Below are positions 11,607 to 20,106 of a DNA stretch of 64,000 nt, one piece after another. The notes under the pieces were generated by a model. It made no database searches, was not told where the DNA came from, and saw only the letters and a program-made list of their open reading frames with translations. The stretch's first letter is position 1, and each line of letters begins with the position of its first letter. A program made the translations under genes and the position numbers. Origin of the DNA: an uncultured Faecalibacterium sp. (GTDB lineage: Bacteria > Bacillota > Clostridia > Oscillospirales > Ruminococcaceae); NCBI GenBank assembly GCA_934512105.1, contig CAKSWQ010000007.1, positions 6,400-70,399 of the forward strand, in the 5' to 3' direction.

Positions 11607-12766
11607 CACCAGTACATCTCCCAATCTTTGGTCAGGCGGGTCAGCGCCTCCATATAGAAATAATCGCCCCAGCTCGTGCATTCATCCACACCCTCCGGGG
11701 TGCAGGTGTTGTAGGGGCTTTTTTTGCTGTAAGTGCCGTGCAGCAGCTGGCCGGAACCCAGCGTGCCGGGCTTTACCGCGTAGTTTGCGGCAAGGCTGGC
11801 CAGCATCTGCCGCGCCAGCGTGCGCCACTGGGCAGCTTCTGTTTCGTCCGCATACTTGGCCGCTTCCAGCAGACCGCAGGCCACGATGGCCGCGGAGGAA
11901 GAATCCCGGGGTTCGCCGCTTTCCGGGGCAAAGAGCATATCCCAGCAGGGGATCATGTCCTCCGGCAGGCGGGAAAGGTAGAACGCCAGCGCCTTGCGGA
12001 ACACCTCAAGGAACTTTTCATCGTGGGTGTAGGTGTAGCCAATGGCGCTGCCGTACACGCCCCACGCCTGCCCCCGCGCCCAGAAGCTGTCGTCCTTGTA
12101 GCCCTGACAGGTGCGTCCGCCCTTGGGGGTGCCGTCCGGGTTCATAAAGAAGGTGTGGTAGGTGCTGCCGTCCGGCCGGAAGGAGTTTGCCAGCGTGGTG
12201 GCGGTGTGGGCGGCGGCAATCTCGCGGTAGTGGTCGCTGCCGGTCACCTGCGCCGCCCAGTACAGCAGCGGCACATTGAGCATACAGTCAATGATATAGC
12301 GGTAGTTGTCGGGGTCGTCCATGGTGCCCCATGCCTGCAAGAATCTGCCGCTGGGCTGGTAGCGGGTCAGCAGCTGGTCGGCGGCGGCGATGGCGGCGTT
12401 TTTGCCGGTTTCGCTGCCCACCAGCTTCCAGGCTGCCACGCAGGTGGGACTGTACAAAAAGCCCATGTCGTGGTGATCCACCTCCACCTTGCGGGCAATG
12501 CGGTCCGCAAAGCTGTCCACCTGAATGAGGGCAGCGGTCTTGAATTTCTCCTCCCCGGTGGCCTCGTAGGCCAGCCAGATCTCCCCCGGCCAGAAGCCGC
12601 AGGTCCACTGGTTATTGGCGCAGCCGGGGTAGATATTATTGACACTGGAATGGTTCTGGCACTGGTAGGTGTACAGGGGCAGATTGGTCTCCACCTGTTT
12701 GCAGGCACCGGCCAGTGCCTGCCGTGCCTCGGCATCGGTCATGGCGTGGGTTTGGTAGGTTTTCAT
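11606..12766 (-). CDS. ugl: GH88 unsaturated glucuronyl hydrolase
   Basis: 386 residues, typical for GH88. The two catalytic-site aspartates of unsaturated glucuronyl hydrolase are present: D100 in HHDMGFLY and D160 in YRYIIDCMLNVPLLYW. The signature DDSFWARGQAWGVYG follows. The enzyme removes the 4,5-unsaturated uronic acid that lyases leave at the non-reducing end of glycosaminoglycan oligosaccharides, in the cytoplasm. Its ATG lies five bases after the glucuronidase stop, and it overlaps the DUF2264 start, so the three form one unit. A GH105 rhamnogalacturonyl hydrolase is the main alternative, but the motif spacing fits GH88 better. Confidence 0.9.
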   Translation of the reverse strand: MKTYQTHAMTDAEARQALAGACKQVETNLPLYTYQCQNHSSVNNIYPGCANNQWTCGFWPGEIWLAYEATGEEKFKTAALIQVDSFADRIARKVEVDHHDMGFLYSPTCVAAWKLVGSETGKNAAIAAADQLLTRYQPSGRFLQAWGTMDDPDNYRYIIDCMLNVPLLYWAAQVTGSDHYREIAAAHTATTLANSFRPDGSTYHTFFMNPDGTPKGGRTCQGYKDDSFWARGQAWGVYGSAIGYTYTHDEKFLEVFRKALAFYLSRLPEDMIPCWDMLFAPESGEPRDSSSAAIVACGLLEAAKYADETEAAQWRTLARQMLASLAANYAVKPGTLGSGQLLHGTYSKKSPYNTCTPEGVDECTSWGDYFYMEALTRLTKDWEMYW

Positions 12767-12771
12767 CTTGA

Positions 12772-14568
12772 TTACTCCTTAAATCCAAAGTTTGGGATAT
12801 CGTGCCAGCGCTGGCGCAAAAAATGCATACCCAGTTTGGGGCGGCGGTCCCGGGTGAACAGACCCTTTTTGTTGCCGTCCACCCGCATGGGGCCCTGCAC
12901 GGTGTCGTAGTCTGCAAAGTTCCAGACAAATTCTCCCACAAACCACGGGCGTTTGTCAAACTCTGCATCCAGACGGCGGTAGAACTCCACCTGAAACTCC
13001 TCGCTGAACATCTCGGCTCCGGCGGTGTGCAGCCCTGCCACGGTGTCCGCGCCGTACTCGCTCATCATCACGGGCTTGTGCTGGGTTTCCCAGAAATCCA
13101 GTTCCTGATTCAAACCGCAGCAGGCGGCGTCCATGTCGCCGGAAAGGTTGTACCAGCCATAATAGCGGTTGATGCAGACGATATCCATGGTGCGGGTGGT
13201 GATATCCTTGGTGTAGTCGTTCTGGCAGCAGACGAGGGTGACCGGGCGGTTCTGCGGGTCCAGCTGATGCGCCAGTTCATACAGCGGGTGCCAGTAGTCG
13301 TAGGCATCCTGCGGGAAATGCTCCAGATCCGGCTCGTTGCCAAGGCTCCACAGCACCACGCAGGGGTGGTTTTTGTCCCGCCGGATCATCTCGGCAAGCA
13401 CCTGCCGGTGATGCTCCGCAAGGGGGTATTCCTTATAGGGGTTCACTGCCGCCCCGCCGCCGATACCCACCGCCGGGGTCTCGTCCATGACCAGAATGCC
13501 CTCTCGGTCGCACAGGTTGTAGAATTCCTCCGCGTAGGGGTAGTGGCTGGTGCGCACGGCATTGGCGTTTGCCCAGTGGAGCAGGTTCACGTCCTTCACG
13601 TTCAGCACCGGGTCAAAACCGCGGCCATGGGCGGTAAAATCCTCGTGCTTGCAAAAGCCCTTGAAATAAAGCGGCTTGCCGTTCAAAAGCACCTGTGTGC
13701 CCTTTACTTCAATGCTGCGCACGCCAAAGGTCTGGTCGTAGATATCTGCCCCGCAGGTGACGTGCAGGGTGTACAGGTAGGGCGTGCCGGGTCTGGGCTC
13801 CCAGAGATGCACCGCCGGGATGGTGATCGTGCCTTCTGCCCCCTCTGCACCGGCTACGGCGCTGCCGTCCGCATCCAGCACCGTGACATGGACAGGCGCA
13901 CTGCCGGTGGTTTTTACCGCGTACTGCACCGTGCCGTCCACGGCGGGCACCACGGTCACATCCTCGATGTACTCTTTGGGGGTGGTGTAGAGCACCACCG
14001 GGCGGTGGATGCCCGCATAGTTGAAGAAGTCAAAGTTCGGGCGGTTCTGGGGTGCGGCGGCGCGCTTGGCGGCCTCCACACTGGGGATTCCCGCATTGTC
14101 CGAGCCAAAGAAAGCCAGCTGTCCGTCCTCGTTGCCCACGGGCAGGGTGCTGTGATTCACCCGGTTGTCACAGGCTACGGTCAGCAGCGCAGTCTCGCCG
14201 GGGTGCAGCAGGGCGGTAACATCTGCTTCAAAGGGGGTAAAGCCGCCCTTGTGCTGCGCGATAAGCTGGCCGTTCAGCCAGACTTTTGCGGTGTGAGTCA
14301 CCGAGCCGAACCGCAGCACCATCCGCTGCCCGGCGCAGAAAGCGGGCAGCGTGACCTTGCGCTGATACCACGCCCAGCCGTAGTGTCGGCGCAGGGCGGT
14401 GGTCTGGTCGTTCTGGTCGTTGTAGCTGGCGGGCACGGCAATGGGCTGGGCATCCGGCAGGGGCTTTGCGGGGTCGAACTGGGTTTCCGCGCAGCTGCCC
14501 AGCGCAAACGCCCATGTGCCGTCAAGGCTCAGCTTCAAGCGCACTTCATTCTGTTCAGGATATAACAT
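12772..14568 (-). CDS. uidA: GH2 beta-glucuronidase
   Basis: 598 residues, close to the E. coli enzyme. Acid/base E412 is in SLGNEP and nucleophile E504 in MMSEYGAD. The N566/K568 pair in NKKGLFTRDR is the N-K motif that binds the glucuronate carboxylate and separates glucuronidases from galactosidases. The jelly-roll (HYGWAWYQRKVTLP) and immunoglobulin-like domains precede the barrel. There is no signal peptide. It releases glucuronic acid from imported glycans, and may also act on drug or bile-acid glucuronides as other gut enzymes do. It lies downstream of the ABC permease genes after a strong hairpin. Confidence 0.95.
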   Translation of the reverse strand: MLYPEQNEVRLKLSLDGTWAFALGSCAETQFDPAKPLPDAQPIAVPASYNDQNDQTTALRRHYGWAWYQRKVTLPAFCAGQRMVLRFGSVTHTAKVWLNGQLIAQHKGGFTPFEADVTALLHPGETALLTVACDNRVNHSTLPVGNEDGQLAFFGSDNAGIPSVEAAKRAAAPQNRPNFDFFNYAGIHRPVVLYTTPKEYIEDVTVVPAVDGTVQYAVKTTGSAPVHVTVLDADGSAVAGAEGAEGTITIPAVHLWEPRPGTPYLYTLHVTCGADIYDQTFGVRSIEVKGTQVLLNGKPLYFKGFCKHEDFTAHGRGFDPVLNVKDVNLLHWANANAVRTSHYPYAEEFYNLCDREGILVMDETPAVGIGGGAAVNPYKEYPLAEHHRQVLAEMIRRDKNHPCVVLWSLGNEPDLEHFPQDAYDYWHPLYELAHQLDPQNRPVTLVCCQNDYTKDITTRTMDIVCINRYYGWYNLSGDMDAACCGLNQELDFWETQHKPVMMSEYGADTVAGLHTAGAEMFSEEFQVEFYRRLDAEFDKRPWFVGEFVWNFADYDTVQGPMRVDGNKKGLFTRDRRPKLGMHFLRQRWHDIPNFGFKE

Positions 14569-14590
14569 AACGCTTTCTCTCTATTTCTGC

Positions 14591-14626
14591 AAAAAATGCG
14601 GGGCGCGGGTACTGCCCACGCCCCGC
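14591..14626 (-). terminator. Hairpin between permease and glucuronidase genes (attenuator)
   Basis: GCGGGGCG-GGG pairs with CCC-CGCCCCGC at 14598-14626. On the minus strand it is followed by ATTTTTT (complement of 14591-14597). As the genes on either side share strand and function, it may reduce rather than stop read-through. Confidence 0.75.
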
Positions 14627-14641
14627 TTACGGGTGATTTGT

Positions 14642-15502
14642 TTAACCCTTGATGCCGGTGGATGCCACGCCCTGCACAAAGTACTTTTGCAGGGAGAGGA
14701 ACACGATCAGCACCGGGATCAGTGCCACCACAGAGGCAGCCATGATCAGGCCGTATTCTGCGGAATACTGGGTGATGAACATGCGCAGACCGATCTGGAT
14801 GGTCTTGAGCTCGGTCTTGGTCAGGTAGATCAGGGGGCCAAGGAAGTCGTTCCAGGTGTTCACGAAGGTGAAGATGGTCAGGGTGGACAGGGCGGGCAGG
14901 CTGAGCGGCAGCATGATATGCCACCAGATGCCGTACTCGCTCAGGCCGTCAATGCGGGCAGCCTCACACAGCTCGGTGGGCACGCCCTCGTAGAACTGCT
15001 TCATCAGGAACACGCCGAAGGCACTGAAGGCCTGCAGGCACATAATCGCCAGATGGGTGTTGTTCAGATGCCACGAGCTCATCATCATGAACTGGGGCAC
15101 CATGTAGGCCTGCCAAGGCACTGCGATGGTGGCAATGTAGCCGAGGAAGAGCACATTCTTGCCCTTGAACTGCATCTTTGCAAAGGCGTAGGCCGCAAAG
15201 GAGGAGGTGAACAGCTGCAGCAGGGTGACCACCACGGTGATCTTGACCGTGTTCTTTACAAAAGTGAGCAGCGGGATCTGGGTCCAGATGTCCACATAGT
15301 TCTGCCAGCGGGGATTTTTGGGGATCCACTGGATGGGGAAGCCGAACACGTCCTTATTCAGCTTAAAGGAGGAGGACAGCATCCACAAAAAGGGCAGCAG
15401 CATACAGGCTGTGATGACGATGAGGAAGAAATAGATCAGGAACTTGGAGATGAAATTGCGGCGCTTCTGGGAAGCGTGGTCTTTAATAACAGCGGTTGCC
15501 AT
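14642..15502 (-). CDS. Carbohydrate ABC transporter permease (MalG/LplC-type)
   Basis: 286 residues with about six membrane helices. The cytoplasmic EAA loop reads EAARIDGLSEYGIWWHIMLPL near residues 195-215 and contacts the shared ATPase. The start at 15502 follows AAGGAGG. It pairs with the permease at 15520 and the binding lipoprotein at 16624 to import oligosaccharides. No ATPase gene lies in the locus, so a shared MsmX-type ATPase elsewhere is presumably used, as is usual in this family. Confidence 0.93.
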   Translation of the reverse strand: MATAVIKDHASQKRRNFISKFLIYFFLIVITACMLLPFLWMLSSSFKLNKDVFGFPIQWIPKNPRWQNYVDIWTQIPLLTFVKNTVKITVVVTLLQLFTSSFAAYAFAKMQFKGKNVLFLGYIATIAVPWQAYMVPQFMMMSSWHLNNTHLAIMCLQAFSAFGVFLMKQFYEGVPTELCEAARIDGLSEYGIWWHIMLPLSLPALSTLTIFTFVNTWNDFLGPLIYLTKTELKTIQIGLRMFITQYSAEYGLIMAASVVALIPVLIVFLSLQKYFVQGVASTGIKG

Positions 15503-15519
15503 GGTTTCTTCCTCCTTTC

Positions 15520-16446
15520 TTAATTATCGCCCTTGGAGCCGCGGAACTGGATGATGGTAACGATCAGCACCAGTACGAACAGCACCATGGCAATGGCACT
15601 TGCGTAGCCGTATTTCGGGGTATTGACGAAGGCCACATTATAGATGTAGTACACCAGCGTCATGGTAGCAGTACCGGGGCCGCCCTGCGTGATCATGTAC
15701 ATCTGGTCGTAGACCTTGAAGCCGGAGATGGTAAGCATGATGACCACAAAGAAGGTGGTGGGACGCAGCTGCGGCAGGGTGATGTGCCAGAACTGCTGCC
15801 AGCGGTTTGCACCGTCCAGCTCGGCAGCCTCGTTCAGGTCCGGGTTGCAGCCCTGCAGACCGGCCAGATAGATGACCATGTAGTAGCCCATATTCTTCCA
15901 CACGCTGAACAGGATGACCGTGATCATGGCGGTGTCCTTACCGGCAGCCCAGCGGGGCAGATTTTCCACCGCCACGCCGAAGAACTGGTTCAGGAGCATA
16001 TTGATGGGGCCCATGGAGGGGTTGAAGATCATGTTCCACACCGCTGCCACCGCAACCAGCGAGGCAACGTAGGGGAAGAATGCCACGGTGCGGAAGAAGT
16101 TGCGCAGCTTCACGTTCTGGTTCAGCAGCACGGCCATGGCCAGCGAGCAGGCCAGCGTCAGCGGCACGGTGCCGATAACATAGACGATGGTGTTTTTCAG
16201 CGCCGCCTGAAAAATTTTATCGGTGGTGAAGAGTTTTACAAAGTTCTTCAGGCCGACAAATTCAATGGCGTGGCGGCCGTCCCATGCGCAGAAAGCCAGC
16301 GCAATGGCAAACACCATGGGCACCAGCGTAAACACGCAGAAGCCGATGAAGTTTGGCGCAATGAAGGAATACGCGATCAGAGAATCGCGGGTCGATTTTT
16401 TAAGCACTTTACGGGGAGTTTTATTCTGGACAGCAGCACTCGCCAT
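15520..16446 (-). CDS. Carbohydrate ABC transporter permease (MalF/LplB-type)
   Basis: 308 residues from the ATG at 16446, which has AAGGAGGCTC upstream; the longer frame to 16602 runs through a terminator hairpin and is rejected. Helices are clear (FIGFCVFTLVPMVFAIALAF onward) and the EAA loop reads EAAELDGANRWQQFWHITLP. It is the partner of the 14642 permease. The TTFFVVIMLTISGFKVYDQ and QGGPGTATMTLVYYIY segments are typical of the family. Confidence 0.93.
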   Translation of the reverse strand: MASAAVQNKTPRKVLKKSTRDSLIAYSFIAPNFIGFCVFTLVPMVFAIALAFCAWDGRHAIEFVGLKNFVKLFTTDKIFQAALKNTIVYVIGTVPLTLACSLAMAVLLNQNVKLRNFFRTVAFFPYVASLVAVAAVWNMIFNPSMGPINMLLNQFFGVAVENLPRWAAGKDTAMITVILFSVWKNMGYYMVIYLAGLQGCNPDLNEAAELDGANRWQQFWHITLPQLRPTTFFVVIMLTISGFKVYDQMYMITQGGPGTATMTLVYYIYNVAFVNTPKYGYASAIAMVLFVLVLIVTIIQFRGSKGDN

Positions 16447-16484
16447 AAAAGAGCCTCCTTTCCCAGAAGTATAACAGTTTTTCC

Positions 16485-16526
16485 AAAAAATGAGCGGGGC
16501 GGGCGTTGTGCATACCCGCCCCGCTC
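16485..16526 (-). terminator. Hairpin between binding-protein and permease genes
   Basis: GAGCGGGGCGGG (16492-16503) pairs with CCCGCCCCGCTC (16515-16526), followed on the minus strand by ATTTTTT. Such a partial terminator would let the binding lipoprotein be made in excess over the permeases. Confidence 0.85.
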
Positions 16527-16623
16527 GGACAGGGCTTTTTTCCGATGCTCGTTCACCGGAAAATGAATGGGGATCGAAAATGATGAAGAAGGAGAACCGC
16601 AAATGATTGCGGGAAACGCTTTA

Positions 16624-17943
16624 TCAGCCGAGAACTGCGGGAACCTGATCGTTCATGTTCTGGATGCCCTCGTCCACGGTCTCGCTCATGGTCATAATGG
16701 CATCGTGCTCGGCGTTCAGGATGGTCTCGATGTCAGAGGCGTACTGGGTGTAGGGCATCTCCAGATAGACGTTGGAGGTGGTCAGTGCATCCACGGAGTT
16801 GCTGTCCTCGGGGAAGCCCTCGGTGGACTTGATGATCTCGCTGGTAGCATCAGAGCCGCAGGCCGGGAAGGTGCCGGTCTTGGCAATAGCCTGTGCGCCC
16901 TCCTCAGAGACACACCAGTTGATGAAGTCGGCAGCGGTCTCTGCCTTGGGAGAATCGGCGTTGATGGCCAGACTGGTCACAGTGCCCAGCGTAGAACCGG
17001 CAGCTGCACCGGCGGGGTGCGGGTACTTGACGATGCCCCAGTTGAACTTGGTCTCGGCATCCTTCATGTAGGCTTCCAGCGTGGAGATGAACCAGCTGCC
17101 CATGTTGACCATTGCGCACTGCTGGTTCTCAAAGGCTGCGGAGTAGTGCAGAGAGGAGGTCTTGAGGTAGCCGTAGTCCATGCAGATGCCGTCCTTCTGC
17201 TGGGCAATGACCATATCGTAGGTGGGCTTCATGAAGTCGTAAGTGCCATCGATGATGGTGTTCTTGCCGTCCAGAATGGAGAACAGAGAAGCGGCGGAAC
17301 GCCAGGTGTGGTAGTGGCAGCCATAGACCTTGCTGTCGCCGGAGCCGCTGGTCATCTTGCGGGCCAGAGCATCGTAATCTTCCAGCGTCATGTCGTTGGA
17401 GGGATACTCCACACCGGCCTTATCGAACAGATCCTTGTTGTAGTACACCACCCAGAAGTCGCTGCGGAAGGGCACGGCGTAGAAGTTGCCGTCGTCGGTG
17501 GTCAGCTGCTCGATGGTGCCGTTGAAATCGCCGGTATCGCGGGTCAGCACCTCGTTCAGGGGCTTGAGGTAGTCCAGATTGATCAGGTTTGCGTAGCCGG
17601 GGATATCCTTGACGGTCACGACATCCAGATCGGCGCTGCCAGCCAGCTGGGTAGCCAGAACGGTCATGTAATCGCTGGAGCCCAGATCCACCATCTCGAT
17701 GGTCACGTCCTTGTGGCTTGCCATGTAGCCGTCGGCCATGGCCTGCCAGTAGGGGGTGGACTCCTTATCCCACACCGACCACTGCAAAGTAACAGGGCCT
17801 GCGGCTGCGGAAGCAGCGGTGGAACCGGCAGTGGAGGAAGCAGCCGTGGAGCTGGCGGAAGAACCGCCGCAGGCGCTCAGGGCAGCAGCAGCGCCGCAGG
17901 CAGCGGCAGCGGTAAGGAACGAACGACGAGAGATCTTTTTCAT
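16624..17943 (-). CDS. Extracellular solute-binding lipoprotein of the sugar ABC importer
   Basis: 439 residues from the ATG at 17943, which follows GGAGGACAC; the frame to 18045 is rejected. The N-terminus MKKISRRSFLTAAAA ends in the lipobox LSAC-G. A Ser/Ala-rich linker follows, then a family 1 bacterial solute-binding fold (VTLQWSVWDKESTPYWQAM, VVYYNKDLFDKAGVEYP, NWCVSEEGAQAIAKTGTFP). It is anchored on the outer face of the membrane and delivers oligosaccharide to the permeases. It is the first gene of the leftward operon and faces the two-component system across a 342-base regulatory gap. The RR in the leader is followed by a lipobox, so a Tat-lipoprotein route is possible. Confidence 0.93.
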   Translation of the reverse strand: MKKISRRSFLTAAAACGAAAALSACGGSSASSTAASSTAGSTAASAAAGPVTLQWSVWDKESTPYWQAMADGYMASHKDVTIEMVDLGSSDYMTVLATQLAGSADLDVVTVKDIPGYANLINLDYLKPLNEVLTRDTGDFNGTIEQLTTDDGNFYAVPFRSDFWVVYYNKDLFDKAGVEYPSNDMTLEDYDALARKMTSGSGDSKVYGCHYHTWRSAASLFSILDGKNTIIDGTYDFMKPTYDMVIAQQKDGICMDYGYLKTSSLHYSAAFENQQCAMVNMGSWFISTLEAYMKDAETKFNWGIVKYPHPAGAAAGSTLGTVTSLAINADSPKAETAADFINWCVSEEGAQAIAKTGTFPACGSDATSEIIKSTEGFPEDSNSVDALTTSNVYLEMPYTQYASDIETILNAEHDAIMTMSETVDEGIQNMNDQVPAVLG

Positions 17944-18105
17944 AAGTGTGTCCTCCTTCAGGGCAGTGTGTGTTCTTTGCAGCGGTGTCCCCCGTGCCGG
18001 GGAGCCGCTCGCTTTTGTTGACACTAGGATACCGCACAAACGCAAAAACCGGAATGGAAAAATTCCGGGAAGAGTTGCAGTTTTTCTGCGTCTTTTTAAA
18101 AAAGA

Positions 18106-18138
18106 TGCACTTTCTTACACTGGAGTCTGCACTTTCTT
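18106..18138. promoter_or_regulatory. Direct repeats in the divergent glycan-locus gap (candidate YesN operator)
   Basis: TGCACTTTCTT occurs at 18106-18116 and again at 18128-18138, start to start 22 bases (two helical turns). A looser version, TGCAGTTTTTC, is at 18076. AraC-type regulators commonly bind direct repeats with this spacing. The 17944-18285 gap otherwise holds only promoter sequence. Confidence 0.4.
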
Positions 18139-18212
18139 GCTTTCTTGCACAGTTTGCATCCGTGGCACGAGAAAAAAGCGTATAAAGTACACAATTTTCA
18201 TGAAAAAAGTCG

Positions 18213-18241
18213 TTGACAAACTGCGCCGGAATCTGTACTGT
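18213..18241 (+). promoter_or_regulatory. Promoter of the two-component system operon
   Basis: TTGACA at 18213-18218, a 17-base spacer and TACTGT at 18236-18241. It lies about 45 bases before the sensor kinase ATG. Confidence 0.6.
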
Positions 18242-18285
18242 ATAAAGGAAAGAATGCAAAATATTACCGGAAAGGAGGCCCCGTC

Positions 18286-20106
18286 ATGAAGAGCAGGCAT
18301 CGTTTCCCGCTGCGGCGGCAGATCGTGTGGGGGATGCGCCTTTTTACCACCCTCACCTCGCTGGCTGTGGGTGCGGCGCTGTTCATCCTCTCCAACCAGT
18401 ATGTGCGCGCCAACTCCCTGCAGGCGGCAGAGTTCAACCTACGGCTGGTGGCTACCTCCATCGAGACCAGTCTGGACAGCGCCGATACTCTTTTGAACTG
18501 GGCTTCCACCGACAGCACCGTGCGGCGGTACATCTCGCAGGAAAATATTAACGGCACCCAGACCATTGCCGCCTACAAAGTCGTGCAGGAAAAATACTAT
18601 TCCAGCACCCTGTACAGCCATATCCTCCGCTTTTTTATTACCAATGAGAACGACAGGCATTTGCAGTTCGGCACGCTGAACTCCTCGGCGGCGCTCAACC
18701 GCACCAGCATAAAGCAGTTTCTCACCAAGGGGTATGGGATGCAGTTCACCACCGATCCGCTGCTGCCCGGCAGCCCGGACTGCATCGCCCTCAGCCAGCC
18801 CGTCCGCTCCGGTAAGGGTACCTTGCACCGGGGCAGCACCTATCTTGCGCTGGATACTGCCATCATCACCGACCCGGCAGCGGGTTACAGCCTGACCGAC
18901 GGCAGCGCCCTGTACTGGGAGATGGGCAGTCGCCTGTGGCAGATCGAAAACGGCCGCCTGACCGAGACCGAGAACCCGCTGCGGGAGGTAGAGTATACCC
19001 TGCGCACCGGCAGCAACAACGGCATCGCCGAGCAGACCGCATGGCAGGGCAAGGTACAGCTGGACGGCCAGAACTATTATGTCGTCAAGGTAACGCTGAA
19101 CGGCCGCAGTGCGGCGCTGGTACAGCTTTTGCCCGCAAACACCTTTTTGCAGCACTACGGCGTGTACCTGTGGCTCATCGCCCTTGGCATTGCCATCATC
19201 TGGGGACTGAGCTTTTTGATGCAGCACTGGCTGGAGTGGGTCATCACCCGCCCGGTGGAGGCGCTGCAAAAGCGCATCGAGGCCGTGGGCAGCGGCAGCT
19301 TTGCCCCCGACCGCACGGTGGAGTGGAACAACGAGCTGGGCGACATCGGCCGGGGCATCAACCAGCTGGCTGAAAACGTGGACAGCCTGATGACCCGCCG
19401 GGTGGAGGACGAGCGCCGCAAGCAGGAGCTGGAATACCGGATGCTGCAAAACGAGGTGAACCCGCACTTTATCTACAACACCCTTAACAGCATCCGCTGG
19501 ATGGCCACCATCCAGCACGCACCCGGCATTGCCGAGATGGTCACCGCCTTTGCGCGGCTGACCAAGAGCATCTCCAAGGGCACCCAGAAACTGGTGCCTT
19601 TGCAGGAGGAGCTGGCACTGCTCAACGATTACTTTACCATCCAGCAGTACCGCTACGGCGGCGATCTGGAAATTGAGGTCTCCCGCATTGAAAGCGAGAC
19701 CCTTTGCCAGGACTGCATGATTCCCCGGTTCACCTTGCAGCCGCTGGTAGAAAATGCCATCTTCCACGGGCTGGAGCCCAAGGGCGGCCACGGCAGCGTG
19801 CTGCTGGATATCTCCACCGACCCGGATACCGGGGACGTATTGCTGCGCATTACCGACGACGGCGTGGGCATGCCGCCGGAGCTGGTGGCGCATCTTCTGG
19901 ACGAGCCCGCCGAGGGTGCCGAAAAGGCTGAAAAGTTCCGCCATGTCGGCCTGTGGAACGTGAACCGCCGCATCCGGTATTCCTTTGGCGAGGGCTACGG
20001 CCTGACCATTGAAAGCGAAGAGGACGTGGGCACCGAGGTCACCATCCGGCTGCCCTATCAACAGAAAGGAGACAGCCATGCTGCGGATACTGCTTGTGGA
20101 CGATGA
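18286..20106 (+). CDS. YesM-type sensor histidine kinase
   Basis: 606 residues with AAGGAGG before the ATG. A first membrane helix is near residues 20-40 and a second near 300-320 (LIALGIAIIWGLSFLMQHW), flanking a large extracytoplasmic sensor. A HAMP linker follows, then the histidine kinase box with the phospho-accepting His in EVNPHFIYNTLNSIRWMA. The C-terminal HATPase includes NAIFHGLEPKGG and ITDDGVGMP. The family senses oligosaccharides or the state of the binding protein at the surface. Its last 29 bases overlap the response regulator start, so the two are translationally linked. Confidence 0.93.
   Translation: MKSRHRFPLRRQIVWGMRLFTTLTSLAVGAALFILSNQYVRANSLQAAEFNLRLVATSIETSLDSADTLLNWASTDSTVRRYISQENINGTQTIAAYKVVQEKYYSSTLYSHILRFFITNENDRHLQFGTLNSSAALNRTSIKQFLTKGYGMQFTTDPLLPGSPDCIALSQPVRSGKGTLHRGSTYLALDTAIITDPAAGYSLTDGSALYWEMGSRLWQIENGRLTETENPLREVEYTLRTGSNNGIAEQTAWQGKVQLDGQNYYVVKVTLNGRSAALVQLLPANTFLQHYGVYLWLIALGIAIIWGLSFLMQHWLEWVITRPVEALQKRIEAVGSGSFAPDRTVEWNNELGDIGRGINQLAENVDSLMTRRVEDERRKQELEYRMLQNEVNPHFIYNTLNSIRWMATIQHAPGIAEMVTAFARLTKSISKGTQKLVPLQEELALLNDYFTIQQYRYGGDLEIEVSRIESETLCQDCMIPRFTLQPLVENAIFHGLEPKGGHGSVLLDISTDPDTGDVLLRITDDGVGMPPELVAHLLDEPAEGAEKAEKFRHVGLWNVNRRIRYSFGEGYGLTIESEEDVGTEVTIRLPYQQKGDSHAADTACGR

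Noticed and set aside
9957..14565. Long + strand frames at 9957-11657 and 12802-14565
   Set aside because: They mirror the DUF2264 and glucuronidase genes on the other strand and show no recognisable domain or ribosome site.
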